NCBI GenBank assembly: GCA_021810575.1
Contig: JAJZIN010000021.1
Location: 1-10,593, forward strand
DNA from: Thermoplasmata archaeon
Lineage (GTDB): Archaea > Thermoplasmatota > Thermoplasmata > Thermoplasmatales > Thermoplasmataceae
DNA length: 10,593 bases
Reading direction: 5' to 3'
A program made the position numbers and the translations under genes. The notes under the pieces were generated by a model, which was not told the origin of the DNA, made no database searches, and worked only from the letters and a program-made list of their open reading frames with translations. Positions 1 through 6,670 of this stretch are shown piece by piece (within the stretch, counting starts at the first letter, position 1; every line of letters begins with the position of its first letter).

Positions 1-712
1 CGAGGAGGAACTTAGCCGTCTTGATCCCATCTTTACCTGCAAAGTTGAATTCCATCACAAGGGGATAATCATTGTTAAACGCTATTTTCAAGGTATCAGC
101 AAAGCTTACTGCCTTTATTATCTTGCTAAGATAGTCAAGTGGATAACTGCTGGAAGCCTTTTCCTGTGCCTTTATTTCTATCAGGTTATCATTGTCTATT
201 ATAAGATCAACTTCTTCCGAATCACTCTTAGATGTTGCCTCAAATCTCTTATCCTCTATTGTAAACTTTATTGAATCTCTCACATCGGTAGCTGCCCTCA
301 AGCCCCTGTCAAGGTCTGCCTTCCTTATAACAACATAGTTCTTCGGATCAACACTTGGTAGTTTTGGTGAGTTCACAAAGGTATCAAGAGTCGAGATTGT
401 TTTTGTGAGATTTCCAAGGGAGAATTTCATTTTAGTCCCGGAAATACTCAACAATAGATCATCGGACTGGGAAGCAAGCCTCAGAACATTTCTGATCTTG
501 TCCAGTTCAACCGAGACTTCAACCTTCTCCTCCACTTCATATGTTAAAAATGATTCCTTAGGAACAAAAAGGTCAACCATGGCTATTCTAGCGCTATCAA
601 TTGCCCTCACTTTCAAACCCTCATTATCAAACTCAAGCTTTGCTTCATTGGTTATTGAACTTAGTATATCTGTAACTTCCTTCAGGTTGCTTACACTAGA
701 TTTTAATTTCAT
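1..712 (-). CDS. pcn: DNA polymerase sliding clamp PCNA (C-terminal end cut off by window edge)
   Basis: I translated this from the reverse complement: about 237 residues are open from ATG at 712 to base 1. PCNA is a ring-shaped trimer that encircles DNA and tethers polymerase B/D, the clamp loader and PIP-box proteins such as FEN1 and ligase. Visible family marks are the N-terminal FDNEGLKVRAID (residues 28-39), the interdomain loop with SPKLP (115-119) and the second-domain core with DVRDSIKFTIED. The last readable residues, AKFLL, sit where the family continues to a LAPRIE-type tail, so only about ten residues should be missing. An in-frame TAA lies seven codons upstream of the ATG, so this start is secure. 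A TATA box is centred about 25 nt upstream, which implies a leaderless mRNA. It diverges from the unknown gene at 832. I am very sure of the family; no anomaly is seen. Confidence 0.95.
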   Translation of the reverse strand, partial: MKLKSSVSNLKEVTDILSSITNEAKLEFDNEGLKVRAIDSARIAMVDLFVPKESFLTYEVEEKVEVSVELDKIRNVLRLASQSDDLLLSISGTKMKFSLGNLTKTISTLDTFVNSPKLPSVDPKNYVVIRKADLDRGLRAATDVRDSIKFTIEDKRFEATSKSDSEEVDLIIDNDNLIEIKAQEKASSSYPLDYLSKIIKAVSFADTLKIAFNNDYPLVMEFNFAGKDGIKTAKFLL

Positions 713-730
713 TAAGGGTACAACGCATTA

Positions 731-750
731 CATTTAGATAAACCTTTTTC
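731..750 (-). promoter_or_regulatory. PCNA promoter (BRE + TATA box), leaderless
   Basis: Read on the minus strand, a purine-rich BRE-like GAAAAAGG is followed directly by TTTATCTAAA, centred about 25 nt before the PCNA ATG at 712. Archaeal transcription starts about 25 nt after the TATA centre, so the mRNA should begin at or next to the ATG. No Shine-Dalgarno sequence fits in the space, which agrees with this. Confidence 0.6.
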
Positions 751-792
751 AAATGTGATCAATATTTGTTATCAAACCAGGTCTCACAAATT

Positions 793-809
793 TCGATAAG
801 ATTAATATT
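793..809 (+). promoter_or_regulatory. Promoter of the unknown gene at 832 (BRE + TATA)
   Basis: TCGATAAG is followed by ATTAATATT (801-809). The TATA centre is about 27 nt ahead of GTG 832, which predicts a leaderless or nearly leaderless message and favours the GTG codons at 832/835 as the start. The 119-nt gap 713-831 holds this promoter and the divergent PCNA promoter; the rest is AT-rich and I see no other element. Confidence 0.5.
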
Positions 810-831
810 CCAAATTAAACTAAACTAAATT

Positions 832-1731
832 GTGGTGAAGAGGAACATGCACTCAATCAAGGTTCGATATAAATGGGAAGCACAGTTATTCGATGTTCTC
901 TTTGAAAACAGAATCGTTATAAGAACAAGAGTTGTCAGCGATGGTGAAAAACAGGATTTTCTTTTCTTTATTCCATCTGAAGTTGCAAAGAACAGGAACA
1001 TTGCAATATTCCTGAAAATGAAGGCGGAGAGGGATAATTACGGTAACTATGTGATGAACCTTGGTGAATCAAGGGAGGAGTTAGAGCATATAAAAAAATT
1101 GCTCAATATAAGTGGATTTATAGTAGATTACATGGAGCTTTCCGGCGAGGGGTTTTCAATCACTGGAAGAGTAATGGACGAAAAACTTGGGGACCTGAAT
1201 GATATAGTACTTGATGGCGTCAGGAGTCTGGATGATATTTTTGTTGACTGGATCAGGCCAATATCCAATGGAATAATTGATGAAGGCCTTAACACATATG
1301 CAGAGCCTCTAATGGGTATCACGTTTCTGGATCTGGCAATGCCCGAGTCAAATGACAGTTCAACATTTCTCGAAGGAGATACGCCCAGATTGAACAAGGT
1401 AACAATGATCGGAACATTAGACGAAAACTACGACAGAACAGTTGTGAACATTGAAGAGGTGATAGGAAGTTCAAAGTATGTAACACTGAAAGGGACATAT
1501 TCTGATTTTCTCAAGATACTCGCTTCAGAAAATATTCTTACAGAGAGCAGGGTTCTGAAAGCAAGAATGGGAAAGCTTTATCTTCAGATAGCTGTTCCGC
1601 AATTCCAGTTGATGCAGATTGTTGGGCTGTCAACCAAAGCAGAGTTCGGGAACCTTGTAATAGAAGAAATTTTCAGGTACAATGGCAATGCAAACAAAGA
1701 AGAACTACTGGAACTAAACTTTGAAAAATAA
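832..1731 (+). CDS. Unrecognised soluble protein, 299 aa
   Basis: I do not recognise this family. The frame is clean, with archaeal-looking codon use matching its neighbours (AGG/AGA arginine, ATA isoleucine), so it is a real gene. The protein has no cysteine, no signal peptide and no membrane segment. It reads as alternating strands and helices, acidic overall. Two stretches have a similar look: a helix ending in LLNISGFIVDY (about residues 90-101) and one ending in LASENILTESRV (about 230-241), each followed by strands, so an internal duplication is possible. The C-terminal part loosely recalls the ligand-sensing region ahead of the HTH in bacterio-opsin-activator-like archaeal regulators, but no HTH follows; this is a weak impression. 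Start choice: GTG 832 fits a TATA box 27 nt upstream. GTG 835 and ATG 847 (preceded by GGTGA at 834-838) are alternatives. It lies between divergent PCNA and the downstream gcvPA, which has its own promoter. Confidence 0.8.
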   Translation: MVKRNMHSIKVRYKWEAQLFDVLFENRIVIRTRVVSDGEKQDFLFFIPSEVAKNRNIAIFLKMKAERDNYGNYVMNLGESREELEHIKKLLNISGFIVDYMELSGEGFSITGRVMDEKLGDLNDIVLDGVRSLDDIFVDWIRPISNGIIDEGLNTYAEPLMGITFLDLAMPESNDSSTFLEGDTPRLNKVTMIGTLDENYDRTVVNIEEVIGSSKYVTLKGTYSDFLKILASENILTESRVLKARMGKLYLQIAVPQFQLMQIVGLSTKAEFGNLVIEEIFRYNGNANKEELLELNFEK

Positions 1732-1738
1732 AATCCTA

Positions 1739-1761
1739 CCAGAATTTCTGGCTATATTTTA
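1739..1761 (+). promoter_or_regulatory. gcvPA-gcvPB promoter with abutting inverted repeat
   Basis: A TATA-like CTATATTTT occupies 1752-1760, and its centre is about 27 nt before GTG 1784. Immediately upstream, where the BRE and TFB contacts would lie, is the perfect inverted repeat CCAGAATTTCTGG (1739-1751; 6-bp arms around one central T). The placement suits a repressor or activator operator. Alternatively the repeat could be a small hairpin ending the upstream transcript, though the stem would be only 5 bp with a 3-nt loop. Confidence 0.45.
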
Positions 1762-1783
1762 ATAATGGTTGAGGATTACTTCA

Positions 1784-3121
1784 GTGGTTGATTCCATGGA
1801 CACAGATAACGAGTTACTGGCTTATTTGGGAATGAATGATTTTGAGGATCTTTTTAATGATATACCTAAGGACGTCAGAAGTGATATAAAATCCATTGGC
1901 AGTGGCAGGTCAGAGATGAATGTGATGTTTGAATCAGAAAATATAGGTTCTAAGAATGCCCTGGATATGAAAATATTCCTCGGACTAGGGGCTTATGAGC
2001 GATTCATTCCATCGTCAATTCCAAATATCATCATGAGAAATGAGTTCATAACATCCTACACTCCATATCAGGCGGAAATATCACAGGGAATGCTTCACTC
2101 ACTTTTTGAGTATCAGAGCATAATATCTGATCTCTCGAAGATGGATGTAACAAACTCATCCATGTATGATGGACCTACGGGACTCGGTGAGGCTGTTAGA
2201 ATGGCCCATAGAATAAACGGTAAAAACACAGTACTTATACCTGAAAATATAAGGATGTCACACTGGCAGGTAATAAGAACTTACGTAACTGGACTTGAAA
2301 TATCACTCAAACCATATCCAGTAAATGAAGATGGAACGATTGATCTTGAAAAATTAAACCAATCAATTGATGAGAATACTTCGTCAATCATAACCTATAA
2401 TCCTTCTAACTATGGAACAATAGATCCTGGTGTAGCTCAAATTAAAGACATAAAGAAAGGTGCAATCCACATAGCATATTATGATCCGATTTCACTGGCA
2501 ATTGTGAAGTCCCCTGGAGATTATGACGCTGACATAGCTGTTGGAGAAGGACAGCAGCTCGGCATTCCACTCAGCTATGGAGGACCCTATCTTGGAATTT
2601 TCTCATTCAAGGAAAAATACGTTAGAAAATCACCAGGAAGACTCATAGGAGAAACGGTTGATACAAACGGAAAGAGGGCATTTGTGATGACACTTCAGAC
2701 AAGGGAACAGCATATAAGAAGAGATAAGGCCATGAGCAATATATGCACCAACCAGGCACTGCTTGCCATAGCTTCTTCCGCATATCTTTCAATCCTTGGG
2801 ACGAAAGGACTGAGGTGGGTTGCTTCTAGATCCATGGAAAATGTAAGGAAAACCCTCAAAAAAATGGAAAATATCAGTTATATCCGAGTTCATAAATGGA
2901 AGAATCCATTTTTCACAGATTTTATTGTGGGTGCAGGTAATAAGTCCGATAAGCTTATGTGCGATCTTGAAAAGGCAGGATTTCTTGGAGGCTTGAAGGC
3001 AAAGCAGTTCTTATTTACTATGCCTGAGAACCTGAAGGATGATGTGTTCTTCGCGGCAACAGAAATGAGAAGTGATACTGAAATTGATCAATTAATAAGG
3101 GCGATGGAGGTGTTACAATGA
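1784..3121 (+). CDS. gcvPA: Glycine dehydrogenase (decarboxylating) subunit 1, P-protein alpha
   Basis: This is the N-terminal half of the split P-protein of the glycine cleavage system. With subunit 2 it decarboxylates glycine and passes the aminomethyl group to lipoyl-GcvH. It is a fold-type I PLP-enzyme-like subunit that lacks the PLP lysine, which is normal for alpha. Family marks, numbered from GTG 1784 (445 aa), are TPYQAEISQG (93-102), SMYDG (126-130), GEGQQLG (254-260, in place of the beta-subunit lysine motif), PGRLIGET (284-291) and TLQTREQHIRR (303-313), followed by SNICTNQ. The length is normal. Start: the frame opens further, to TTG 1769, but a TATA box 27 nt before GTG 1784 favours that codon as a leaderless start; ATG 1796 would leave a 12-nt leader. 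All starts give an intact protein. The stop overlaps the gcvPB start as ATGA, so the two are co-translated. The family call is very sure; the exact start is not. Confidence 0.95.
   Translation: MVDSMDTDNELLAYLGMNDFEDLFNDIPKDVRSDIKSIGSGRSEMNVMFESENIGSKNALDMKIFLGLGAYERFIPSSIPNIIMRNEFITSYTPYQAEISQGMLHSLFEYQSIISDLSKMDVTNSSMYDGPTGLGEAVRMAHRINGKNTVLIPENIRMSHWQVIRTYVTGLEISLKPYPVNEDGTIDLEKLNQSIDENTSSIITYNPSNYGTIDPGVAQIKDIKKGAIHIAYYDPISLAIVKSPGDYDADIAVGEGQQLGIPLSYGGPYLGIFSFKEKYVRKSPGRLIGETVDTNGKRAFVMTLQTREQHIRRDKAMSNICTNQALLAIASSAYLSILGTKGLRWVASRSMENVRKTLKKMENISYIRVHKWKNPFFTDFIVGAGNKSDKLMCDLEKAGFLGGLKAKQFLFTMPENLKDDVFFAATEMRSDTEIDQLIRAMEVLQ
3106..3112 (+). promoter_or_regulatory. Shine-Dalgarno site for gcvPB
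   Basis: GGAGGTG lies inside the 3' end of gcvPA, five bases before ATG 3118. This is a near-perfect match to the archaeal 16S rRNA tail. It contrasts with the leaderless start of gcvPA and fixes the gcvPB start. Confidence 0.75.
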
Positions 3122-4536
3122 CGTATCATCAGGCTGAATACGATGAAAAATATATCAAGGAAATTAATTCTGGAAATAGCTTTTCCTGTGAAAAGGTTGA
3201 ATTGCCAGAATTAGATGATTCAATCAGGCAGGTTGACCTGAAACTTCCTGAAATAGCTGAAAATGATGTGGTAAGGCATTATGTGAGACTATCCCAGATG
3301 AATTATGCTGTAGATACAGGATTCTATCCACTTGGTTCATGCACAATGAAATTCAATCCAAAGTTCGCAGACAGGATTGCAAATGATTCAAGATTTGCAA
3401 GTGTGCATCCTCTCGTAGACTACGAATATGCACAGGGAAATCTACAGGTGATGTATGAGCTAAGGGAATATCTAAAGATCATGTCAGGCATGGATGCGGT
3501 GAGCCTGCAACCCTTAGCTGGTGCTCATGGCGAGTTCACATCCATGTTAATTGTGAGAAAATACATGGAAGATATTGGGGAGACAGGTAGAACAGAAATA
3601 ATTATACCTGATTCTGCACATGGCACGAATCCAGCTTCTGCTGCCATGGCGGGTTTTTCCGTGGTGGAGATACCATCTCTTGAGACTGGCGTTATTAATA
3701 TGGATGCACTGGAAGCTGCACTGAGTGAAAAAACAGCAGCATTCATGATAACAAATCCAAATACACTTGGAATCTTCGAAACAGACATCAAGAAAATAGC
3801 AGATATGGTACATAGGAACGGTTCATTACTATATTATGATGGGGCCAACCTGAATGCCATACTTGGACTGACATCGCCGGGGGCAATGGGTTTTGACATG
3901 GTACATTTCAATCTTCACAAGACATTTGCAACTCCCCATGGAGGGGGTGGTCCTGGAGCTGGGCCAGTTGCTGTGAAGTCTTTCCTGGAAAAATATCTAC
4001 CATTTCCGAGGATCGAAAAGGAAGGCAACCTTTATGTTCTTAAATCTGAGGAAAAGGATAGCATAGGTAGAGTAGCTGGTTTTCAGGGTTCCTTCACAAA
4101 TCTTCTGAGAGCATGGGCATACATAAAATACAAGGGATCAGATGGTCTTCTGTTGAATACTCACAGGGCAGTGCTAAATGCAAACTATATGGCAAAGAGA
4201 CTGGAACCCATACTCAATTACCATCATGAGGGATTGAAGAAACATGAAGTAATAATGTCAACCAAGATGGTGAACAAGAGGGCACTGGACATTGCAAAAT
4301 ATATAATCAACAGGGGTGTTCACGCTCCAACCATATATTTCCCTCTCATAGTTCCTGAAGCCCTGATGATTGAGCCAACAGAAGATGCAAGCAAGGATGA
4401 CATGGACGAGTTCTGCAACATAATTCAGGAAGCAGTGTTGACACCTGATGAGGAACTTCATAAAATGCCGGTAAACCTGTCAATTGGAAGGGCGGATGAA
4501 GTCAAGGCAGCTAAGGATCTAAAATTGAAATGGTAG
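3118..4536 (+). CDS. gcvPB: Glycine dehydrogenase (decarboxylating) subunit 2, P-protein beta
   Basis: This is the PLP-carrying half of the split P-protein; with GcvPA it catalyses glycine decarboxylation and reductive aminomethylation of lipoyl-GcvH in the cytoplasm. At 472 aa its length is typical. The N-terminal FYPLGSCTMKFNPK is the family signature (residues 69 to 82). SAHGTNPASA holds His168, YDGAN holds Asp241 that should pair with the PLP pyridine nitrogen, and NLHKTF holds Lys268, the expected Schiff-base lysine, followed by the glycine-rich HGGGGPGAGP. All key residues are present. The start ATG overlaps the gcvPA stop by 4 nt and has a strong Shine-Dalgarno. The stop TAG is one base from the stop of the converging RPA-associated gene. 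No gcvT, gcvH or lipoate gene lies in the window, so those parts must be encoded elsewhere. Confidence 0.97.
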   Translation: MTYHQAEYDEKYIKEINSGNSFSCEKVELPELDDSIRQVDLKLPEIAENDVVRHYVRLSQMNYAVDTGFYPLGSCTMKFNPKFADRIANDSRFASVHPLVDYEYAQGNLQVMYELREYLKIMSGMDAVSLQPLAGAHGEFTSMLIVRKYMEDIGETGRTEIIIPDSAHGTNPASAAMAGFSVVEIPSLETGVINMDALEAALSEKTAAFMITNPNTLGIFETDIKKIADMVHRNGSLLYYDGANLNAILGLTSPGAMGFDMVHFNLHKTFATPHGGGGPGAGPVAVKSFLEKYLPFPRIEKEGNLYVLKSEEKDSIGRVAGFQGSFTNLLRAWAYIKYKGSDGLLLNTHRAVLNANYMAKRLEPILNYHHEGLKKHEVIMSTKMVNKRALDIAKYIINRGVHAPTIYFPLIVPEALMIEPTEDASKDDMDEFCNIIQEAVLTPDEELHKMPVNLSIGRADEVKAAKDLKLKW

Positions 4537-4537
4537 A

Positions 4538-5353
4538 TCAGATAGCCCGGAATTTCCTTTTTCCTGCCTCATAAATCTCTCCATCTGTACCCAAAAGATT
4601 CAGGGTCTCATCCAGTTGTCTGGCTTCAACACCGTCTTTCGCCAGTCTCTGCAGAATTTCATCATAGCTGATTCCACCAAATGGATTATTTTCCTTTATT
4701 ATCTGGAGCACGCTATCCTTCAATTTAACAGCCGCATCAGAAAACTGGTATGAGGACATACCTGCAATTATTTCTTCCAGTGGTCCTGTATTGTAATTTT
4801 CGTATAGCGAACATGCTTTCAGGGAACCCTTTGCCTCATCTTCAGTGAATCCTAGCTCCAGCAGGTGATCCTGATCCATTTCAGGGGATTTCCTGATCTC
4901 CTTTATTGCAGAAAGCCTGCTATTTAGTGACTTTGCTGTCCTCATCTTCCAGTACTCAGCATCAACTTCATTGACAGTTCTCACGTATTCCGGATTTATG
5001 TTAATATACATCTTGCCCTCATTGGACCTGAAATAGGATGTTCTGCCCATTAGAACTACAAGATCGTTCTCGTTCACGGCATCTACCTGTATCTTTGTAT
5101 TCTGATTGAAATCCTTGGAGAAAAATGTAATATAGAACGCACCTGTGTGATCAGCCACAGTGAATTTTGTCATATCATTATCCTGAGTCTTCTGTGTTAT
5201 CTTTCCGCAAATGAGTATTCTCCTGCCATAAGATCCACCTGGTGTGATGAAATATTCCCTTCGGGTATCGTCTTCACCCTCCACGAAAGTGATCGATGTA
5301 TCTCGCATTTCCTTCGCGAATATCCATCTTGCCGGTTCCCTCCTTCTCTCCAT
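4538..5353 (-). CDS. RPA-associated protein (OB fold plus C-terminal winged helix)
   Basis: This 271-aa protein is the companion of archaeal RPA (COG3390-like, as I recognise it); in related euryarchaea it is co-transcribed with and binds its cognate RPA in single-strand DNA metabolism. What is seen: an OB-fold domain at about residues 40-128 (strands RRILICGKI, KFTVADHTGAFYITFF and DLVVLMGRTSYF), then a charged helical linker. A segment at about 163-199 starting LLELGFTEDEA looks like a UBA three-helix module. The last 65 residues (about 206-271) read like the winged helix at the end of eukaryotic RPA32. Start: ATG 5353 shares its A with the TGA stop of RPA (TGATG) and has GGGGTG eight bases upstream. 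TTG 5356 directly before it is also in frame but less likely. It is the second gene of the operon. I am confident of the family, less so of the middle domain. Confidence 0.88.
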   Translation of the reverse strand: MERRREPARWIFAKEMRDTSITFVEGEDDTRREYFITPGGSYGRRILICGKITQKTQDNDMTKFTVADHTGAFYITFFSKDFNQNTKIQVDAVNENDLVVLMGRTSYFRSNEGKMYININPEYVRTVNEVDAEYWKMRTAKSLNSRLSAIKEIRKSPEMDQDHLLELGFTEDEAKGSLKACSLYENYNTGPLEEIIAGMSSYQFSDAAVKLKDSVLQIIKENNPFGGISYDEILQRLAKDGVEARQLDETLNLLGTDGEIYEAGKRKFRAI

Positions 5354-6447
5354 CAATTCGACACCCCTTTTATCTCATTTTTGAGGTAAGAAATATCCTT
5401 ATCAGCTATGTAACTGACCTCCGTTGATCTCAGGGACAGTCCCATATTATTTATACGCAGGTTTCCCTTTATCTTCAGTGCATTATGCACCAGGGCAGAC
5501 TCAATTTTTTCCTTTACCTCTTTCTTCAGTGGAGGTCTCTGAGGGTTATCCAGGTATTCTCTTGTAATTTTTACTATGTTCTTCAGGGCTTCATATCCTG
5601 CATTAACCTGCAGGTAATCTGTCCCATCATCTATGGTAAAATAGGCAAACAGATCATAGACAAGTTTTGCATCCGGATGATCCGCACACCTAACATCATC
5701 AACCCTCTGGTTGCACTCGCTGCATCTGACCACAAGCCCACTTTTTTCTCCCATATTTATCACAAATCCGGATACTGTAATTCCTCCTACTGCACCCTTT
5801 AGTGAAGATATATCCTGGATTATCTCATTGTCCCTGAGTTCAACATTCAGATATTCTACCTTAGCTTTATCAGACATGTTCAACCTGTAATAACCATTGA
5901 ATTCATCCAATCTTACGCCCTCAATCCTTGCATATTTTCCCTGTTCCAGTTTCTTACCGAAGGATGATATTGGCACAGTTCCGGTCTGATCCTTAAGTAT
6001 GTATTGGAACACTTCCCTTTTTTCTCCTTCTTTTTCATATTCCCTCTTATTTTCAGAAGTTAGAAGCCCCTCAACGGTTATGAATTTGTCTTTCAAATCT
6101 AAATCCTTAATCTCATAATATTTGTAGGTTCTCTTTACTTCTAGTACCTCAGTAAGTAATTTGAATTCCGTTCTGGCATCAAAATAGAGTCTCAGTTTAT
6201 CCTTATAGCTTTTTGTGTAGCATCTTGATATCAGATATACATCATTATCTCTTACTGTGCCTGGAATAGACCATGCAGTGAAGGGCATAACGCCGGTCTC
6301 ATCTCCAACAAGACCATAATGATATGTCAGCGGTCCCTTATCGTTCTGTATCTCTCTCTTAGACATTGAAAGGATCTTCGCCTTTATCTCTATGTCCATT
6401 ACCTCTCCTTTTATTTCAGCTATTTTCAATTTTTTTGAGGATTCCAT
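5353..6447 (-). CDS. rpa: Replication protein A, single-strand DNA-binding protein with zinc finger
   Basis: This 364-aa protein coats single-stranded DNA in replication, repair and recombination. Two OB folds are visible at about residues 16-98 (VMDIEIKAKIL, LVGDETGVMPFTAWS) and 112-202 (KFITVEGLL, ILKDQTGTVPISSF). A third at about 218-350 carries a zinc motif C242-x2-C245-x8-C254-x2-H257, as in the C-terminal DNA-binding domain of RPA70 and archaeal RPA41. Start: the frame stays open upstream to TTG 6549, but those 34 extra codons (rich in N, H, T) look untranslated. ATG 6447 places the family-typical KLKIAEIKGEV at the N terminus and has a TATA box 27 nt upstream, so I chose it as a leaderless start. 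The gene overlaps the RPA-associated gene by one base and diverges from the MTA phosphorylase operon. The family call is sure; subunit naming varies between archaea. Confidence 0.93.
   Translation of the reverse strand: MESSKKLKIAEIKGEVMDIEIKAKILSMSKREIQNDKGPLTYHYGLVGDETGVMPFTAWSIPGTVRDNDVYLISRCYTKSYKDKLRLYFDARTEFKLLTEVLEVKRTYKYYEIKDLDLKDKFITVEGLLTSENKREYEKEGEKREVFQYILKDQTGTVPISSFGKKLEQGKYARIEGVRLDEFNGYYRLNMSDKAKVEYLNVELRDNEIIQDISSLKGAVGGITVSGFVINMGEKSGLVVRCSECNQRVDDVRCADHPDAKLVYDLFAYFTIDDGTDYLQVNAGYEALKNIVKITREYLDNPQRPPLKKEVKEKIESALVHNALKIKGNLRINNMGLSLRSTEVSYIADKDISYLKNEIKGVSN
5362..5367 (-). promoter_or_regulatory. Shine-Dalgarno site for the RPA-associated gene
   Basis: On the minus strand GGGGTG sits eight bases before ATG 5353, inside the last codons of RPA. 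It supports the ATG over the TTG one codon earlier and indicates coupled translation within the operon. Confidence 0.55.
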
Positions 6448-6469
6448 TCCATATAATAATTCTATAGCA

Positions 6470-6485
6470 GTTATAGTTTTATCGA
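6470..6485 (-). promoter_or_regulatory. RPA operon promoter (BRE + TATA)
   Basis: Read on the minus strand, TCGATAAAACTATAAC combines a BRE-like GATAAA with a TATA-like ACTATAAC centred about 27 nt before ATG 6447. It supports the short form of RPA. The remaining gap to the MTA phosphorylase gene (6486-6670) is AT-rich, holds that gene's promoter, and shows no other clear element or credible small gene. Confidence 0.5.
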
Positions 6486-6609
6486 TCTTATGCAAATTCA
6501 GGTTACATGATATATTATGACTGTTGTTACCTGTGGTTTCTCCTCTCAATCATGTGCCATTCTTATTTCGCATCTATGAATAATTGCATATTTTGAGTAC
6601 AGTTTTTAT

Positions 6610-6627
6610 TGGAAATATTTAAAAATA
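6610..6627 (+). promoter_or_regulatory. Promoter of the MTA phosphorylase operon
   Basis: TGGAAATATTTAAAAATA gives a BRE-like GGAAAT and a TATA-like ATATTTAAAA. Initiation would fall near 6645, leaving a leader of about 25 nt that can hold the Shine-Dalgarno at 6657. A second AT-rich stretch at 6628-6637 could shift the start by about ten bases. Confidence 0.45.
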
Positions 6628-6656
6628 AATTAAATACCATTGTCATATTACTTACA

Positions 6657-6665
6657 GGAAGTGAT
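6657..6665 (+). promoter_or_regulatory. Shine-Dalgarno site deciding the TTG start of MTA phosphorylase
   Basis: GGAAGTGAT differs by one base from the ideal GGAGGTGAT and lies five bases before TTG 6671. That codon is followed directly by the nucleotide phosphorylase N terminus ([10 protein letters not shown]). This makes the rare TTG start convincing. Confidence 0.65.
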
Positions 6666-6670
6666 TTACA

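Noticed and set aside
405..737. Plus-strand open frame of 110 codons
   Set aside because: It lies antisense to the PCNA gene and runs over the PCNA promoter; the translation is serine/threonine-rich with no family features, while the minus strand reads as PCNA.
816..829. Short tandem TAAAC/ACTAA units ahead of the start at 832
   Set aside because: Two and a half copies of a 5-mer in AT-rich intergenic DNA is within chance expectation.
1128..1397. Minus-strand open frame inside the unknown 299-aa gene
   Set aside because: It is fully contained in a longer frame that has better codon use and a promoter; the antisense product is serine/proline-rich without features.
1739..1751. The gcv-upstream palindrome as a terminator hairpin of the preceding gene
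   Set aside because: Only a 5-bp stem with a 3-nt loop can form and no T run follows; its contact with a TATA box fits an operator better. It is not fully excluded.
3525..3813. Two overlapping minus-strand frames inside gcvPB
   Set aside because: They are shadows of a gene whose plus-strand product has every catalytic motif.
4534..4540. Expected terminator between gcvPB and the converging RPA-associated gene
   Set aside because: Only one base separates the stop codons, so no intergenic terminator exists; transcripts must run into the opposite gene or stop within it.
5147..5802. Plus-strand frames opposite the RPA operon
   Set aside because: They are antisense to clear RPA and RPA-associated coding sequence and have no start signals.
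6486..6609. Possible small gene or small RNA in the RPA-MTA phosphorylase gap
   Set aside because: There is no convincing start with good codon use, no stable GC-rich hairpin and no tRNA-like features; promoters account for the flanks.
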